NCBI GenBank assembly: GCA_027625915.1
Contig: JANTQA010000047.1
Span: 9,548,001-9,612,000, forward strand
Reading direction: 5' to 3'
From: Anaeramoeba flamelloides
Lineage: Eukaryota; Metamonada; Anaeramoebidae
DNA: 64,000 nucleotides
Shown here piece by piece: positions 1-10,500 of the stretch. The translations under genes and the position numbers were made by a program. Under the pieces are notes generated by a model. It was given only the letters and a program-made list of their open reading frames with translations, did no database searches and was not told the DNA's origin. How positions within the stretch are numbered: position 1 is the stretch's first letter; every line of letters starts with the position of its first letter.

Positions 1-465
1 CTGATAAATTCTAATAAATTTCAAAAAATTTTTAGTTCAATTACCATTTTTATAAATCTTCAAACTGTTTCTTATAAAACAGTCTCTGACAAAGAATATT
101 TTGAAGAACAACTAATTTTACAGAGTTTCTTAACACTTGAATTCATAAAATGCATTATTCTAAGCTTGGAGAATAAAAATTTCAATAAGGAAAATCAAGT
201 AAAAATTTCCAAACAAAAATTGCAATTTATCAGGATTCACAATTCAAAATCTTTTCTAGGTATTTTTTTCACTACTATATTAAAAATATTTGGACAAAAA
301 CCTCAAACGTTGAACAATTGTGAGACAATCAAAACTTTGCTCTTTGTTATTTGTACCACAATTTAAAGGGATTCAAATTAGTTTTATAGTTTGCCAGTTT
401 CCCAGATAAAACCTTACAATTTTGAAAAGTGTCTTAAAATTTTGGTCTCGAAACAGACACAAATT
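1..465. other. AT-rich stretch, no gene; MITE end fragment
   Basis: I see no convincing gene here. A 66-codon open frame at 166-366 has no recognisable features. Bases about 228-285 resemble one end of the ~500 bp inverted-repeat family found whole at 4948-5449 (shared ACAATTCAAAATCTT and TATTTTTTTCACTACT), so this is probably a truncated copy of that element. Confidence 0.5.
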
Positions 466-1086
466 TCAAGCTTTTGGTTGTGAAAAGAAATAAAAAGAAA
501 AAAAAAGGAGTAAAATATTACACTTTATTTGACAAACAACCATCAAAGAAGCAGCAAAATTGTCTAAGAAATTAGGAGGTTCAAGAGGCAAAACTTTTTG
601 TACAGTTTTTTCTTGAGACAACTTCATGTGCTCATCGGTTTGGATCATTCTGAGCATGGGCACTTGGCAAGAGAAATTTGATGCGTACCTATCTGCTGCA
701 AGATTCCCAATCGCTAACACACGTGCTGGTTGGAATTTATTAATTAAAATATTAGCTACAGCCTTTGCAAAATCGGGATGAACATTACGGGGGATTAAGA
801 TAAATATCTTTCCATTGTCAAAATATAAATCAAAGGATTGCTTTACTTGGCTAATTATAATTTTTCCTATTGGCTTACATTTTGGAAAGTTTGAAATTAA
901 AAAAGAACAGCCAACCTCTGAAAGCCCTGCAATTAAACACCAAATTTTTTCAATCTTAAATTCTTTGTCCAACTTCAATTCAGGTAGTTTTGGTAATTCA
1001 GGTTCTTCTTCAATTTCTTCGTATTCATCAAAATTTCTTTTTGAGTGGACTAGTTCCCTTTCGGTACAATAAAGAAAATATTGCAT
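466..1086 (-). CDS. Proteasome assembly chaperone 1-like protein (PSMG1/PAC1)
   Basis: 206-residue open frame in one exon. Its layout matches PSMG1: a short hydrophobic N-terminus (MQYFLYCTERELVHS) running into an acidic stretch (EEIEEEPE), then alternating strands, and a C-terminal block with PMLRMIQT followed by LPLEPPNFLDNFAASLMVVCQ. That block aligns by eye with LRALKT and LLEQPNIVHDLPAAVLSYCQ in human PSMG1. In other eukaryotes PAC1 pairs with PAC2 and helps assemble the 20S alpha ring in the cytosol. At 206 residues it is shorter than human PSMG1 (about 288). The last ~20 residues (LLLFFSFYFFSQPKA) are hydrophobic and low in complexity, and could be read-through into an unrecognised intron. 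The family call is inference from remembered family sequence; the gene itself is better supported than its exact 3' end. Confidence 0.62.
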   Translation of the reverse strand: MQYFLYCTERELVHSKRNFDEYEEIEEEPELPKLPELKLDKEFKIEKIWCLIAGLSEVGCSFLISNFPKCKPIGKIIISQVKQSFDLYFDNGKIFILIPRNVHPDFAKAVANILINKFQPARVLAIGNLAADRYASNFSCQVPMLRMIQTDEHMKLSQEKTVQKVLPLEPPNFLDNFAASLMVVCQIKCNILLLFFSFYFFSQPKA

Positions 1087-3079
1087 TTGTTGTTATTGTT
1101 TGAATTATTATTAAGAAAAAAAGAACAAGATAAAAAAAATGATTATCTTTTTATTTCTCGTTATTTACTATTTGTTCTCCAGAGTTGAAAAGCGACATAA
1201 GAATCTTGAAAGATTAATTTCGTTAAATTAAATCTTGGGAAAGTTTTATAAACTTTCTCTATGATTATTTTAATTACCGTATTTTTTTCTGGTTTAAAAA
1301 TAGATTTAGTTCAAAGTTAAATATTTCATATTTTTGATAACAAAAGCCCTTGAATCTTATTCTATTTAAGTTTTAATATCTAGGAATTAATTTTTTCTTT
1401 CTTGATTTTCTTTATCCAATTATTTCTCCTTTAAAGTAAGAAGATAAGCTACAAGAGAAACTAATACTCACGTTTGTTATACCTCAATGAAAATTAGATT
1501 GGTGATCTTTAGTTCAGAGACTTCAAAAACTAATAATAAAATATCAAAATTTGTCAAAATTCACAATTAAAATTTCTACTAAAAAATTAAAACAAAAATA
1601 AAAATGAAAAAAAAAATACTTTTGATAATTTATTTTTTTTTTTTCTAAACTTAAATCAATGGTTAAAATAAAATAACAATCTAAAAAAGAAAAATAAAAA
1701 AAATCAGAGAATTATTTTTTTAATCCTAGGCAATAGATAAAAAATGCATAAACAAAGTGCCAATATCAAGATTTCATTTAAAAACACTCAAAGTCAGAGC
1801 CACCATCCTATTATTTAAAATTTTCAAGTTTTTGGTTTGAGGTAATCAGAAATGGTCAATTGTGGGGCCTTTTTTAAATAGTATTTTTTTTCAATCTTGA
1901 TAATCAGATTTGCTTTAGGCCTTACTATTTTTTCCTATACTTTTTTTTTAAAAAAAATCAATTTTCTTGGAATTAAGATTTTTTAATTGTATAGGTATTC
2001 ATTTTAAACAACGAATCCTCAATTTTCATAATGTTAATTTTGAGTTATTTTTTTTTTTTCAAATTGACAGTTTTTTTTAAAGAAATTAAGAAATTTTGCA
2101 CAAACTGTTACAATGAAGGGAGCCAAAAAATTTATCATTTGTTGGGATATTTCTTTTTGTGTAAATCAACTTTACCATGGATTTAATTATTTCACTTATT
2201 TACTAACAATTATATATTGTTTAATATTTAAAAAAAATGAAATTTACAATTTTTAACTGGGCATCTTTGTGTGGAAATAAGTTTATTTTCAAATATCTTG
2301 ATTAATTTATATTGACAAATTCAATTTTCACAAATATATTATTCAAATTTTTACTTATATTAGAATTCAAAAAAAGGATCCTTGGTTTCGAAAATTATTC
2401 TATTAACTTTTGAATAATATTCAAAAGTTAATTGATATTTTTTTTTTCATTTTAGGATAGATTACTTTCTCTGGTAAAAATCTTTGTATTGCTTTAATTC
2501 AAATGTATCAAATGAAATTATTTTATAAATATTCTTTTTTTGTTTTTTAAATTATTTTCTATTGTTTGAATTGATGTTTTTGAAAATTATTCAAATTTAA
2601 TTTTTAATTCTGAGCTAAAGAAATAAATTTCATTTTCCTCTTAATTCAATATTTATTAAAATTTTATCTGAAAAAAAATTAAAATTTCTCAGTAATATAT
2701 TTTTTAATTTATTATATTTAGCATAAAATTAACAATATTATTTGATATAGTTATTATTAATAAATCAATGTATTATGTATTGAATTACTATTATTAGAAT
2801 AAAATATATTATTTAAACGATTAAAAAAAAATAAATAAAAATCTTTAACGCTAAACAAAAAAAAACTATAATAACATAACTATTTAATCCGTGAATGATT
2901 TTGACTTTTTATTATAATTAAAATCTGAATTAAAGACAAATAAGAAAATAAATATATTAGCACATCAATATCATTTTAAATCTTTTATTTTAAACTTGAT
3001 ACAATTTAGTTCAATTCGGGGTACTAGGGTATATATATATATATATATATAACTGTATAAAAATGTCTTCTTTAATTTC
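1087..3079. other. Intergenic AT-rich DNA, no gene seen
   Basis: About 2 kb without a credible open frame between two minus-strand genes. It is made of A/T homopolymer runs. A stretch near 2120-2290 weakly resembles 7240-7450 (ACAATGA... then AACTGG/TGGCTGG plus CTTTG), suggesting an old dispersed repeat. It ends with a TA dinucleotide repeat near 3030-3052. Confidence 0.6.
3030..3052. repeat. (TA)n microsatellite
   Basis: An uninterrupted run of alternating T and A for about 22 bases, just past the 3' end of the glycosyltransferase-like gene. Confidence 0.9.
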
Positions 3080-4756
3080 CTAAAATAAAAATCGAATAAG
3101 GAAATATAAGATTATGATAATGATTACAATTATTAATATATTAAACCATAAAAATGGATGTAACTGGAAAAAGGAAATATTTTTGTTTCGGTTTGGGATA
3201 ATTTGTAGTTCTTTTTGTTCAAGAATTTCTTCAACAATTTTATTAGCTGCTTGTAATCCACTGCCTCCTTTAATATCAGTTTGTATTTGCTCCCCGATTT
3301 TTTTTGCATTGTCTGATAAAGTTGGGAGATCTCTTAAAGCATTGATTAATTTGTTTTTGTGTTTTTTGTTCCACATTTCAAAATATTTGATTGAAATGCC
3401 TACCTTTTTTTCTTTCAAGATGTTGCCCCAAAAAAATTGATCTTTTGCTGTATGTATTACGAGAGAAGGTTTCCCATGTGCCAATACTAAATTAGTTATC
3501 CAAGAGCATCCATTATAAACGATATAATCTGAATTCTTTATGAAAAACTCTTTGTCCCAAGGATCTTGGGATTCACTCATCATACAATATTCATCAAATC
3601 CTTCATCCCAAATTATTTCGTCTGTTTCTTTCTTCTCTTCTTGTTCTTCTTGTTTTTTTATTTCCGTTTTCACTTTTTCTTGATCTTGTTTTTTTTCTTC
3701 TTGTTCTTCTTTTTCTACTGATTTTTTTTTTTCGTTTTCGTTATCTTCATTTTTTTCTTTTAGCCAATCTGGTAATTGATGCTCTTCTTTTTTCCAATCA
3801 AAATAAATTATGGATTTTGTTTCAAGAGTTTTGTTTATTTCTACAATCAAATCAAGCATCTGCCTTCTACAATTCAAAGGGATTGGCAATGATGAAAGAA
3901 ACCAAACAATTACTTTTCGATTAAATTTATTCGAAGAATTCTCTTTCTGGAGAAATTGTTGCAATCGTTTCGGAATTGTGACATGCCTTGGGGCCGGCAG
4001 CTGCCAAGGCCCAGTTAAATAAGAATTTTTCCAATCCTTGGGCTTGGTTACGATCCTATTTGAAATTGGAAGTATCGTTGGTAAATGTTGGAAATAGACT
4101 AAATCGTGAGGGTTTGATTTGCCAACTTGGATCATGTTTTGAGTAAACCACTGTTTCCTATTTTCCCTGTAGTCTTTAGAGTTATCAAAAAGCCTGGTAA
4201 AGATCAAAAAAGAATACCAACTGACAATAGATTTCTTGCTGCTTGATCCCAAATAAGGGTGGGGGATGCTTTTATTAATCGTTGCTGGGTAGTGATCCAC
4301 AAGAACAATCGGAATCCTTTTGTGTTCGCAAACAGACGACGCAAACTGTAGACTCCTTCTATTTGAAAAGACAATGACTTTATTGCTTTTATTCTTTTTG
4401 CCTTTCGAAAGTGTTTTCATTAACGAGTCATACATTATTGAACAATTCGTTTGATAGTTTTCAGAATCCAAATGCGCAAGGCTATTTGCATAACCAAAAT
4501 TGTTTTCGCTCGTATAAAATTCAAAAGAGTCACGATGGTTCCTTAATGAATATAGTTCTAAGCTCTGATTTTGGTATCTCGATTTCAAGCCATGAAAATG
4601 AAAAAAATTGCTTTCAAAATGCTTAATAGATGATTGGTAACATTCGTTTGTAAAAAATTCAACTTGGTGCCCTTTTTGGCTAATTGAAATCGCTAACGTT
4701 AAAATTTGTGCAAGATCTTCAAATGAATAGCTAGACGCAAAAAAATAGAGTGTCAT
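3080..4756 (-). CDS. GT-B glycosyltransferase, sterol glucosyltransferase-like, membrane-anchored
   Basis: 558-residue single-exon protein. Residues 1-40 read as the first Rossmann strand and helix of a GT-B fold. Residues 238-253 (TKPKDWKNSYLTGPWQ) match the inter-domain signature of sterol/UDP-glucosyltransferases (P.W...G.W). Residues 415-445 cover the nucleotide-sugar site: DQ at 439-440 followed by FFWG matches the D-Q-x-F-W-G motif of Atg26/UGT80 enzymes. A highly charged Glu/Lys insert (about 335-380) splits the C-terminal domain. A strongly hydrophobic Ile/Leu/Phe segment (about 535-557) ends the protein and looks like a tail anchor. Oddity: the usual His-Gly-Gly-x-Gly-Thr donor loop reads NGCSW (415-419), so the His is missing and activity is uncertain. 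Likely role (inference): glycosylation of a lipid at a membrane, or a non-catalytic relative. Confidence 0.72.
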   Translation of the reverse strand: MTLYFFASSYSFEDLAQILTLAISISQKGHQVEFFTNECYQSSIKHFESNFFHFHGLKSRYQNQSLELYSLRNHRDSFEFYTSENNFGYANSLAHLDSENYQTNCSIMYDSLMKTLSKGKKNKSNKVIVFSNRRSLQFASSVCEHKRIPIVLVDHYPATINKSIPHPYLGSSSKKSIVSWYSFLIFTRLFDNSKDYRENRKQWFTQNMIQVGKSNPHDLVYFQHLPTILPISNRIVTKPKDWKNSYLTGPWQLPAPRHVTIPKRLQQFLQKENSSNKFNRKVIVWFLSSLPIPLNCRRQMLDLIVEINKTLETKSIIYFDWKKEEHQLPDWLKEKNEDNENEKKKSVEKEEQEEKKQDQEKVKTEIKKQEEQEEKKETDEIIWDEGFDEYCMMSESQDPWDKEFFIKNSDYIVYNGCSWITNLVLAHGKPSLVIHTAKDQFFWGNILKEKKVGISIKYFEMWNKKHKNKLINALRDLPTLSDNAKKIGEQIQTDIKGGSGLQAANKIVEEILEQKELQIIPNRNKNISFFQLHPFLWFNILIIVIIIIILYFLIRFLF

Positions 4757-4947
4757 TTGGTAATATTAATTTTTAAAAAGAAATAAAAAAGAAGAAAAAA
4801 TGATTTTTTTTGAGAAAAGTCGAACAAAAATCGCACACTTTTTTCATTGCTCTCAAAAGATTTCAAGGTATTTCAGAATCATGGTTTACAATCATTAACA
4901 ATTACATTTTTAGATTAAAATGAATTAAATCGTTTGAAATTATGATG

Positions 4948-5449
4948 TAGTAGTGAAAAAAAATCCAAAAATGGAAATAATCCCTGACAAGATTTTGAAT
5001 TGTGAGTATTCGGAAAATTGTTGTATATTTTCTTTTATTAACAATCAAATCCTTTTTATAAATAACCAAATTTTTTATGAACATAGTAATAAACCTACCT
5101 AAAGTCTATCAAAGTAGTGTTTCTCTAGAATACTCAAGTAATTGTTTGATAGCATAAGTAGATCAACTTTTTGTGAAAAATAAATCGAGTTTTAGAGTAG
5201 TTTACTAGAGTTTGGAAAATAATAATTTTTTATTCTTATTTTTTGATTGATTTCAAGGTGTTTTGAACAACTGTGATCTCATTAATTATCATTCTAATAA
5301 GTGGGTGGTTATAATTCAAAAAAAGTTTGATTCTTAAAAAAAAAGGATTTGAATTTAAATATTTGCATTATTCCAACAATTTTCCTAATATTCACAATTC
5401 AAAATCTTGTAAGGGATTTTTTTCATGTACAGTATTTTTTTCACTACTT
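4948..5449. mobile_element. MITE family A (~500 bp, TIR GTGAAAAAAATAC), copy 1
   Basis: The ends are inverted copies of each other: TAGTGAAAAAAAATCC at the left, and ATTTTTTTCACTACTTTA at the right, followed inward by CAAGATTTTGAATTGTGA and its complement. The inside shares long stretches, in opposite orientation, with 37240-37724 and more weakly with 44077-44582 (shared TAGGTAGGTTTAT, TCAAACAATTACT and CAAACTCTAGTAAAC). There is no coding capacity, so it behaves as a non-autonomous DNA transposon. Confidence 0.8.
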
Positions 5450-5639
5450 TATCTCAGACTATTCTACTTTTTTACAATATTTTATGTAAAAAGTTTACTA
5501 AGTGTTTTAAATAAAAATCTTGTTTCTTTTTTATTGGAGACAAGACAGAAACTCAACAAAGAAACTAACAATAAACTACAATTTAATTCAAAATTGATTT
5601 CAAGGTACTAAAAAAACAGTAATGGTCTGAAATAGAAAA

Positions 5640-5785
5640 ATAAATTACCAACAATTGCTCAATTAAAACACTATTAAAACCCATACTAAGCCCAAGATGA
5701 TTCAGTTAAGAACAAAAAAACATAACGAATCCTAATACAAGATTAACTTTTTTCCGATTTTCTGGAATGTAAACCTTAAAACTTT
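5640..5785. repeat. Dispersed repeat related to the 28 kb foldback
   Basis: The run ACTATTAAAACCCATAC, then AGCCCAAGATGATTCAG and TAAGAACAAA, parallels the right arm of the foldback at 28546-28720 (ACTATTAAAATCCATACC, AGCACAAGATCGATCAG, TAAGAACCAAA). Both end near a short GGATGTAAnCCTTAA-like sequence. It looks like a single diverged arm. Confidence 0.55.
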
Positions 5786-6285
5786 AAAATAGATTTTTTG
5801 GTCATAGTTTATTAGGGTATTTATTAAATTTCAAAATTGGTTAAATCGAATTTTTTTGTATTTTTGAGTTGTTTATTGATCATAATTAATTATATGAATG
5901 TTTTTAATGGTTTTAAAATATTGTGGGAGGAAAAGTCAAAAACATCATTTTGTGATTAATTGTATTTTAATATATAAATGTAGAAAATATAAAATATTAA
6001 AATGAGAAATACGAAATACTTTTAAATATTTTTTCGAACCCCAATTATAGACACAAAAAGTTAAGTCGAAATTTTTATCCTCTGAAAACAAGTAAAAAAA
6101 GTATAATTGTATCTTTATAATTTTTTTTTTCATAATCCTTGATAAAATTTCCCAAACATATGATCCAAATCATCCAAACCAGCCCTAAAATACATTATAT
6201 AACCAAAATATATATTAAACTACTCAAATATCGATTTTTAGTTACCTATAGCCAATAAATTTCAAAATTTTTTCTTGGATAAGTA

Positions 6286-6872
6286 AGCTATTTCCAAAAA
6301 AGTGGGGTATTTTTTTTTACATTTCGTAAAAAATAATCATTGTTAGTGATGGTAATCCTTAATCGACAGTAACAAATTAAGTTTAATAATAATACTGATT
6401 GAACCAAGTACTAAGATATCTGTTTCAAAATATATTTGAGGAAATATTTCCAAAAAATATAAAAAAAAAAAGACCTTTTTTTGGTAGAAAACAATGTACA
6501 ATCAATTTCAATAAAATACTTCAAATATGGAAAGTGGAACAAATGATTTTTTAAATAACAAAATGCAATTAGAAATTTTCAATTATATTTGAAATTTTTC
6601 TTAAGATTGGACAAGTTATGAAAACGAATTAATCAATCCAAAGGACAATAATATTCACAATTTTCACCCCAAAAAAAGATCAAACCAAAATCGAGATTAG
6701 TAATTTTAATATCTTTTATTTGTGTAATACAATACTAAGGAAAAAAATGAATTATTATCAAGAATAAATAAATGGTAGTTCATTTTTTTGGATATTTAAA
6801 TACTTTTTTGAAGATTGACTTTAATAAAAATATTTTTAAATAAATTTACCCCATTTTCTTGAAAATAGTTTA
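6286..6872. mobile_element. MITE family B (587 bp, TIR with GTGGGGTA), copy 1
   Basis: The left end CTATTTCCAAAAAAGTGGGG and the complement of the right end CTATTTTCAAGAAAATGGGG form imperfect terminal inverted repeats. The body (TACTGATTGAA, TTTCAAAATAT, TATTTCCAAAAAAT, TCTTTTATTT, ATAAATGGTAG) is shared in the same order with 14915-15501 and 52688-54026. Non-coding. Confidence 0.8.
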
Positions 6873-7573
6873 GATATATATATAACTCTTTTTCAGTCAA
6901 AGGGTGCAGTTTTTTGAAGAAATAGAAAATATTTCATGAATTTAATTCATTATTCTTCTCAAAATAAATTTTCAATTTTTAAATCTAGTTCATTTTTTCT
7001 CATTTAGTCAATTTTTTTTTTTTTTTTTGTTTTTTGCTTTCTTAAATTTTCACCTTTTTTATTTTTTTTAAAAATTAAAAGTCAAAAAAAAAAAAAACCT
7101 TTAATCTTTAAACAAACATTAAGAAAATTGAGGCTTTGTAATTTCTTTTGAACTGAATACATTTACAATAAAAAAATCTTATTGACAACAATTTTAAATT
7201 TTCCAAAGAAATAGAGAAATATTGCACCAGACCGTCCCAATGATGAGGTAACAAAGATTTTTTTTAACATTTTTTTTTTTGAAATTTATGGTTTGTTTAG
7301 GTTATTCTTTGATGAACCTCAATTCTAATCCGAAGTTTATGATTTCTCTTATTTCCTAACAATTGTAATTTGATTGATTCTTAAAAAAAAAATGAATTTT
7401 TCATTTTTGGCTGGATACCTTTGAGTGAAATGGAGTTTATATATTAATAAATATAATGGCATTATTCATTTAGAAACTTTTAAGAATATTAAAATTATAA
7501 GAATAAAAAAATAATCATAATATTAATAACGAAAAAATTAAAAAATGTTTTTTTTTATTTTTATTATTATTAT

Positions 7574-10500
7574 TTAATATTCTTCTTGCATGTCTTCTTT
7601 TTTTTCTTGTTCTAATTTTTTTTTTCTCTCTCTTTCTAATCTGATATCATCAAAATATGGATGATCCATAGCTTCCTGTGCTGTTAATCTCTCTGCGTGG
7701 TCATAAACCAGTAATTTATTTAAAAAGTCAAGAGCAACTTCATGGCAAAGGTGTTTATTTTCTGAATTTATGAATTTTTCCCAAGTTTTTTTGTGATGCT
7801 TTCCAAGTAATTTTTTATTGTTAGAACTAAGGTTGACTCTATATTTATTACAATATTCATATACCCCTTTTGTTCCAAGGATTCTTGCAACTTTTGGAAG
7901 TTGATCATCATTATCTTTCCCTTTAAATAATGGATGGATCATGAAAAGAATTTCACCAAACATGCATCCTGTACTCCACATATCAAGAGAATAGTCATAA
8001 AGTCTATAATCAACCATTAATTCTGGTCCTTTATAATATCTCGAAGCTACCCTTACATTATATTCTTTATTTGCATGATAATATTCTATTTTTAATGGTT
8101 ACGATTAAAGAAAAATTTACATTTTTAGGAAATGAAAAAATGTGATGAAGAGATTTTAAAATATTAAATATTGCACATGATACAAGAGATTTTCAGATCT
8201 AGAATGAGAATTAAATATATAAAAAAATAAATAATATAATCTCTTTTGGCCTTAACAAATTATATATTATCCACTTTTGTGAAGTTTTTTTGTCGGAAAA
8301 TTAAAAATTTAATAAATGTTCAACATTTCTTTTTAATAAAAAAAAAAAGAAAGAAATAAAAATACAATTAGATTTGTCTAAGTGCAATCTAGTGTCTAAA
8401 TTATTATTATTATTTTTTTTTAATTGAAAAGAATTGAGTAAAATCAAAAATTTTTCTTTATTCTTTTAAATTAAGGAAAGGCTAACGGCAGTTTTTTTTA
8501 ATTTTAGAAAATAGAAAAAAATCAAAGATTTTCGAAACAAAAATAAAAATTCAAAAAAAAAAAAACCTAGAACATTTAACAAATAAATAGAAAACTCAAA
8601 AAAACCTAACGAAAATTTATTGATTTTCCAAATAAACAAAAAACTCAAGAAAACCTAACGATGGTTTTTTTAATTTAAAAGAATTGAAAAAATCATCTTT
8701 GATTCTATTCAATTCTTTTAAATTCTGGAAAAACCTAATGGTGATTTTTTTTAATTTCAGAAATAAAAAGAAAATTTTCGTTTTATTTATTAAATTAAAA
8801 AAAAAACTTTACGGCAAACAGTAAATTAAAAATCCCTCCCTTAAATTACAATAAAAAAAAATAAAAAAAGATCGCATTTTTAACTTGTACGTTTTTTGAA
8901 AAAGTGTTTTAATCGCATTTAATTTTTAGATATTATTAGAGTCTTCTATTAATACTTTAGTAAAAATAGTTGAATTTAATAAAAGTTATAATATATTTAT
9001 TTTTTAAGTAATATTAAACTTGAAGAGAAATTCTTGAATTTATAAAATTTTAAAAACATTATTTGGTTTGCAGCAGAGTGCTCTCTTACTTCTTTTAGTT
9101 CCTATATTTTTTTTGGTTTCAGTTTTTGTTCGGAATATATCATTTTTCTAAATATATAAAAAACTCTAGAAAACCATATACAATTTTTTTTTTCATTTAA
9201 ATCGGAAAATTAGAGTTTCTTTCACTGGTATCTTTTTAATTATTATTTTGAATCGGAAAATCTATTGATTTCCATAAAAAAAAATAATAATAAGAATTAA
9301 TTAAAACTAGGTTACTTATGACACTGATGATATTTTTCTAGAGGTTTCATTTTTTTTAAAATATATTAATAATGATTTTTAAATTTATTTTTAATTAATT
9401 TAAAATTGATCATTTTCATATTTTAAATTCTTTTTGTGGATATTTATCAAATTTATTAAATTTTTTAGACAGCTATTTTAAAAAAGCGAAATCTTTTTTA
9501 TTTTTTTTTAGATTACCAGAATTAAAACTTTTTTTAAAGTTTTCAATTATAATAAAATGAAAACTTTTTTTTAAAAAAAGTACTGTTCTTCCTACTTCAA
9601 CCTCTCGCTCGCTTTTAAAGGCTAAGCCATCACTTTTTTAAAATAGAAAACTTGAAAAAAGTTTTAAAATGGCTGTGTACGAATGATAAAATTTTTTCAA
9701 AAATTCACATTTTTTGAAATTAAAAATATTCTTAATTGACAATAAAACAAATTTATTTCTTGAGATTAAAAGTAGAGTGGATCTATCAATTATAAAAATT
9801 TTTTGTCGAATGTAAATTTTAGTAGAGTCTGAATTTTACAATTCTTTATATTTTCGTTGTTTTAAAAATACCCCCCCCCCTCCCCCCCCCCACCTTTAGT
9901 TAGTAAAATTAAATGGAAATTTTGAATAAAATCCCACTTGGAATTGTTGATAAATCTTGATTTCGTTATTTCCTTCCTGATAAATCTCAATGATTTTAAA
10001 TCATGAAATAATTGCAATAAACAAATTGTTTAACAAAATAATAATTTTTGGGGTATCTAGTGATAAACTATTCTAATTAGAAATAGTTTGGTCTTGACAA
10101 AAGGCTCTTTTATGGTTATTTTTAAAAAGTGTGATGTAAAGTTTTAATTCTTGTGTGAATAAAAAGTTCGAAACACAAATAGAATTAGATTGAAAACAAT
10201 TTTAATTTTTGGTTCACTTGGCTTAATGAGAGATAATGATTAAATCAAATTCTCATAATTAAAATTTTTTCTCAAAGTTCTCTTAGCAAGCACAATTAAT
10301 TCTCTAAAAATATCAATTTTTAAATTAGTTTTTGTCAAGATCTTTGTTTTTTTTCAACTAATAAGAAGTATGATGATTTGGTAACTTGTAATAAAAATTT
10401 TTCTTTGTTTATTGGAAAAAATGTTTTTCATTAATTTTAAAATTTGGTTTTCGTTTGTTTTGGAAATTTTGTTTTTCGAAAACAAGAATATGACACAGTT

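Larger units (their letters stand above)
4757..7573. other. Intergenic repeat-rich DNA
   Basis: No gene recognised over 2.8 kb. It contains an inverted-repeat element at 4948-5449, a fragment related to the 28 kb foldback at about 5640-5780, and a 587 bp MITE at 6286-6872, all listed separately. The rest is A/T homopolymer DNA. Confidence 0.6.

Noticed and set aside
8560-8760. Repeated AACCTAACG considered as telomere-like sequence
   Set aside because: The units are irregularly spaced, appear in both orientations and are embedded in palindromes inside an intron, unlike a telomeric array.
9320-9345. TGATGA considered as a C box of an intronic snoRNA
   Set aside because: No matching D box with closing stem at a sensible distance, and this hexamer is expected often by chance in such DNA.
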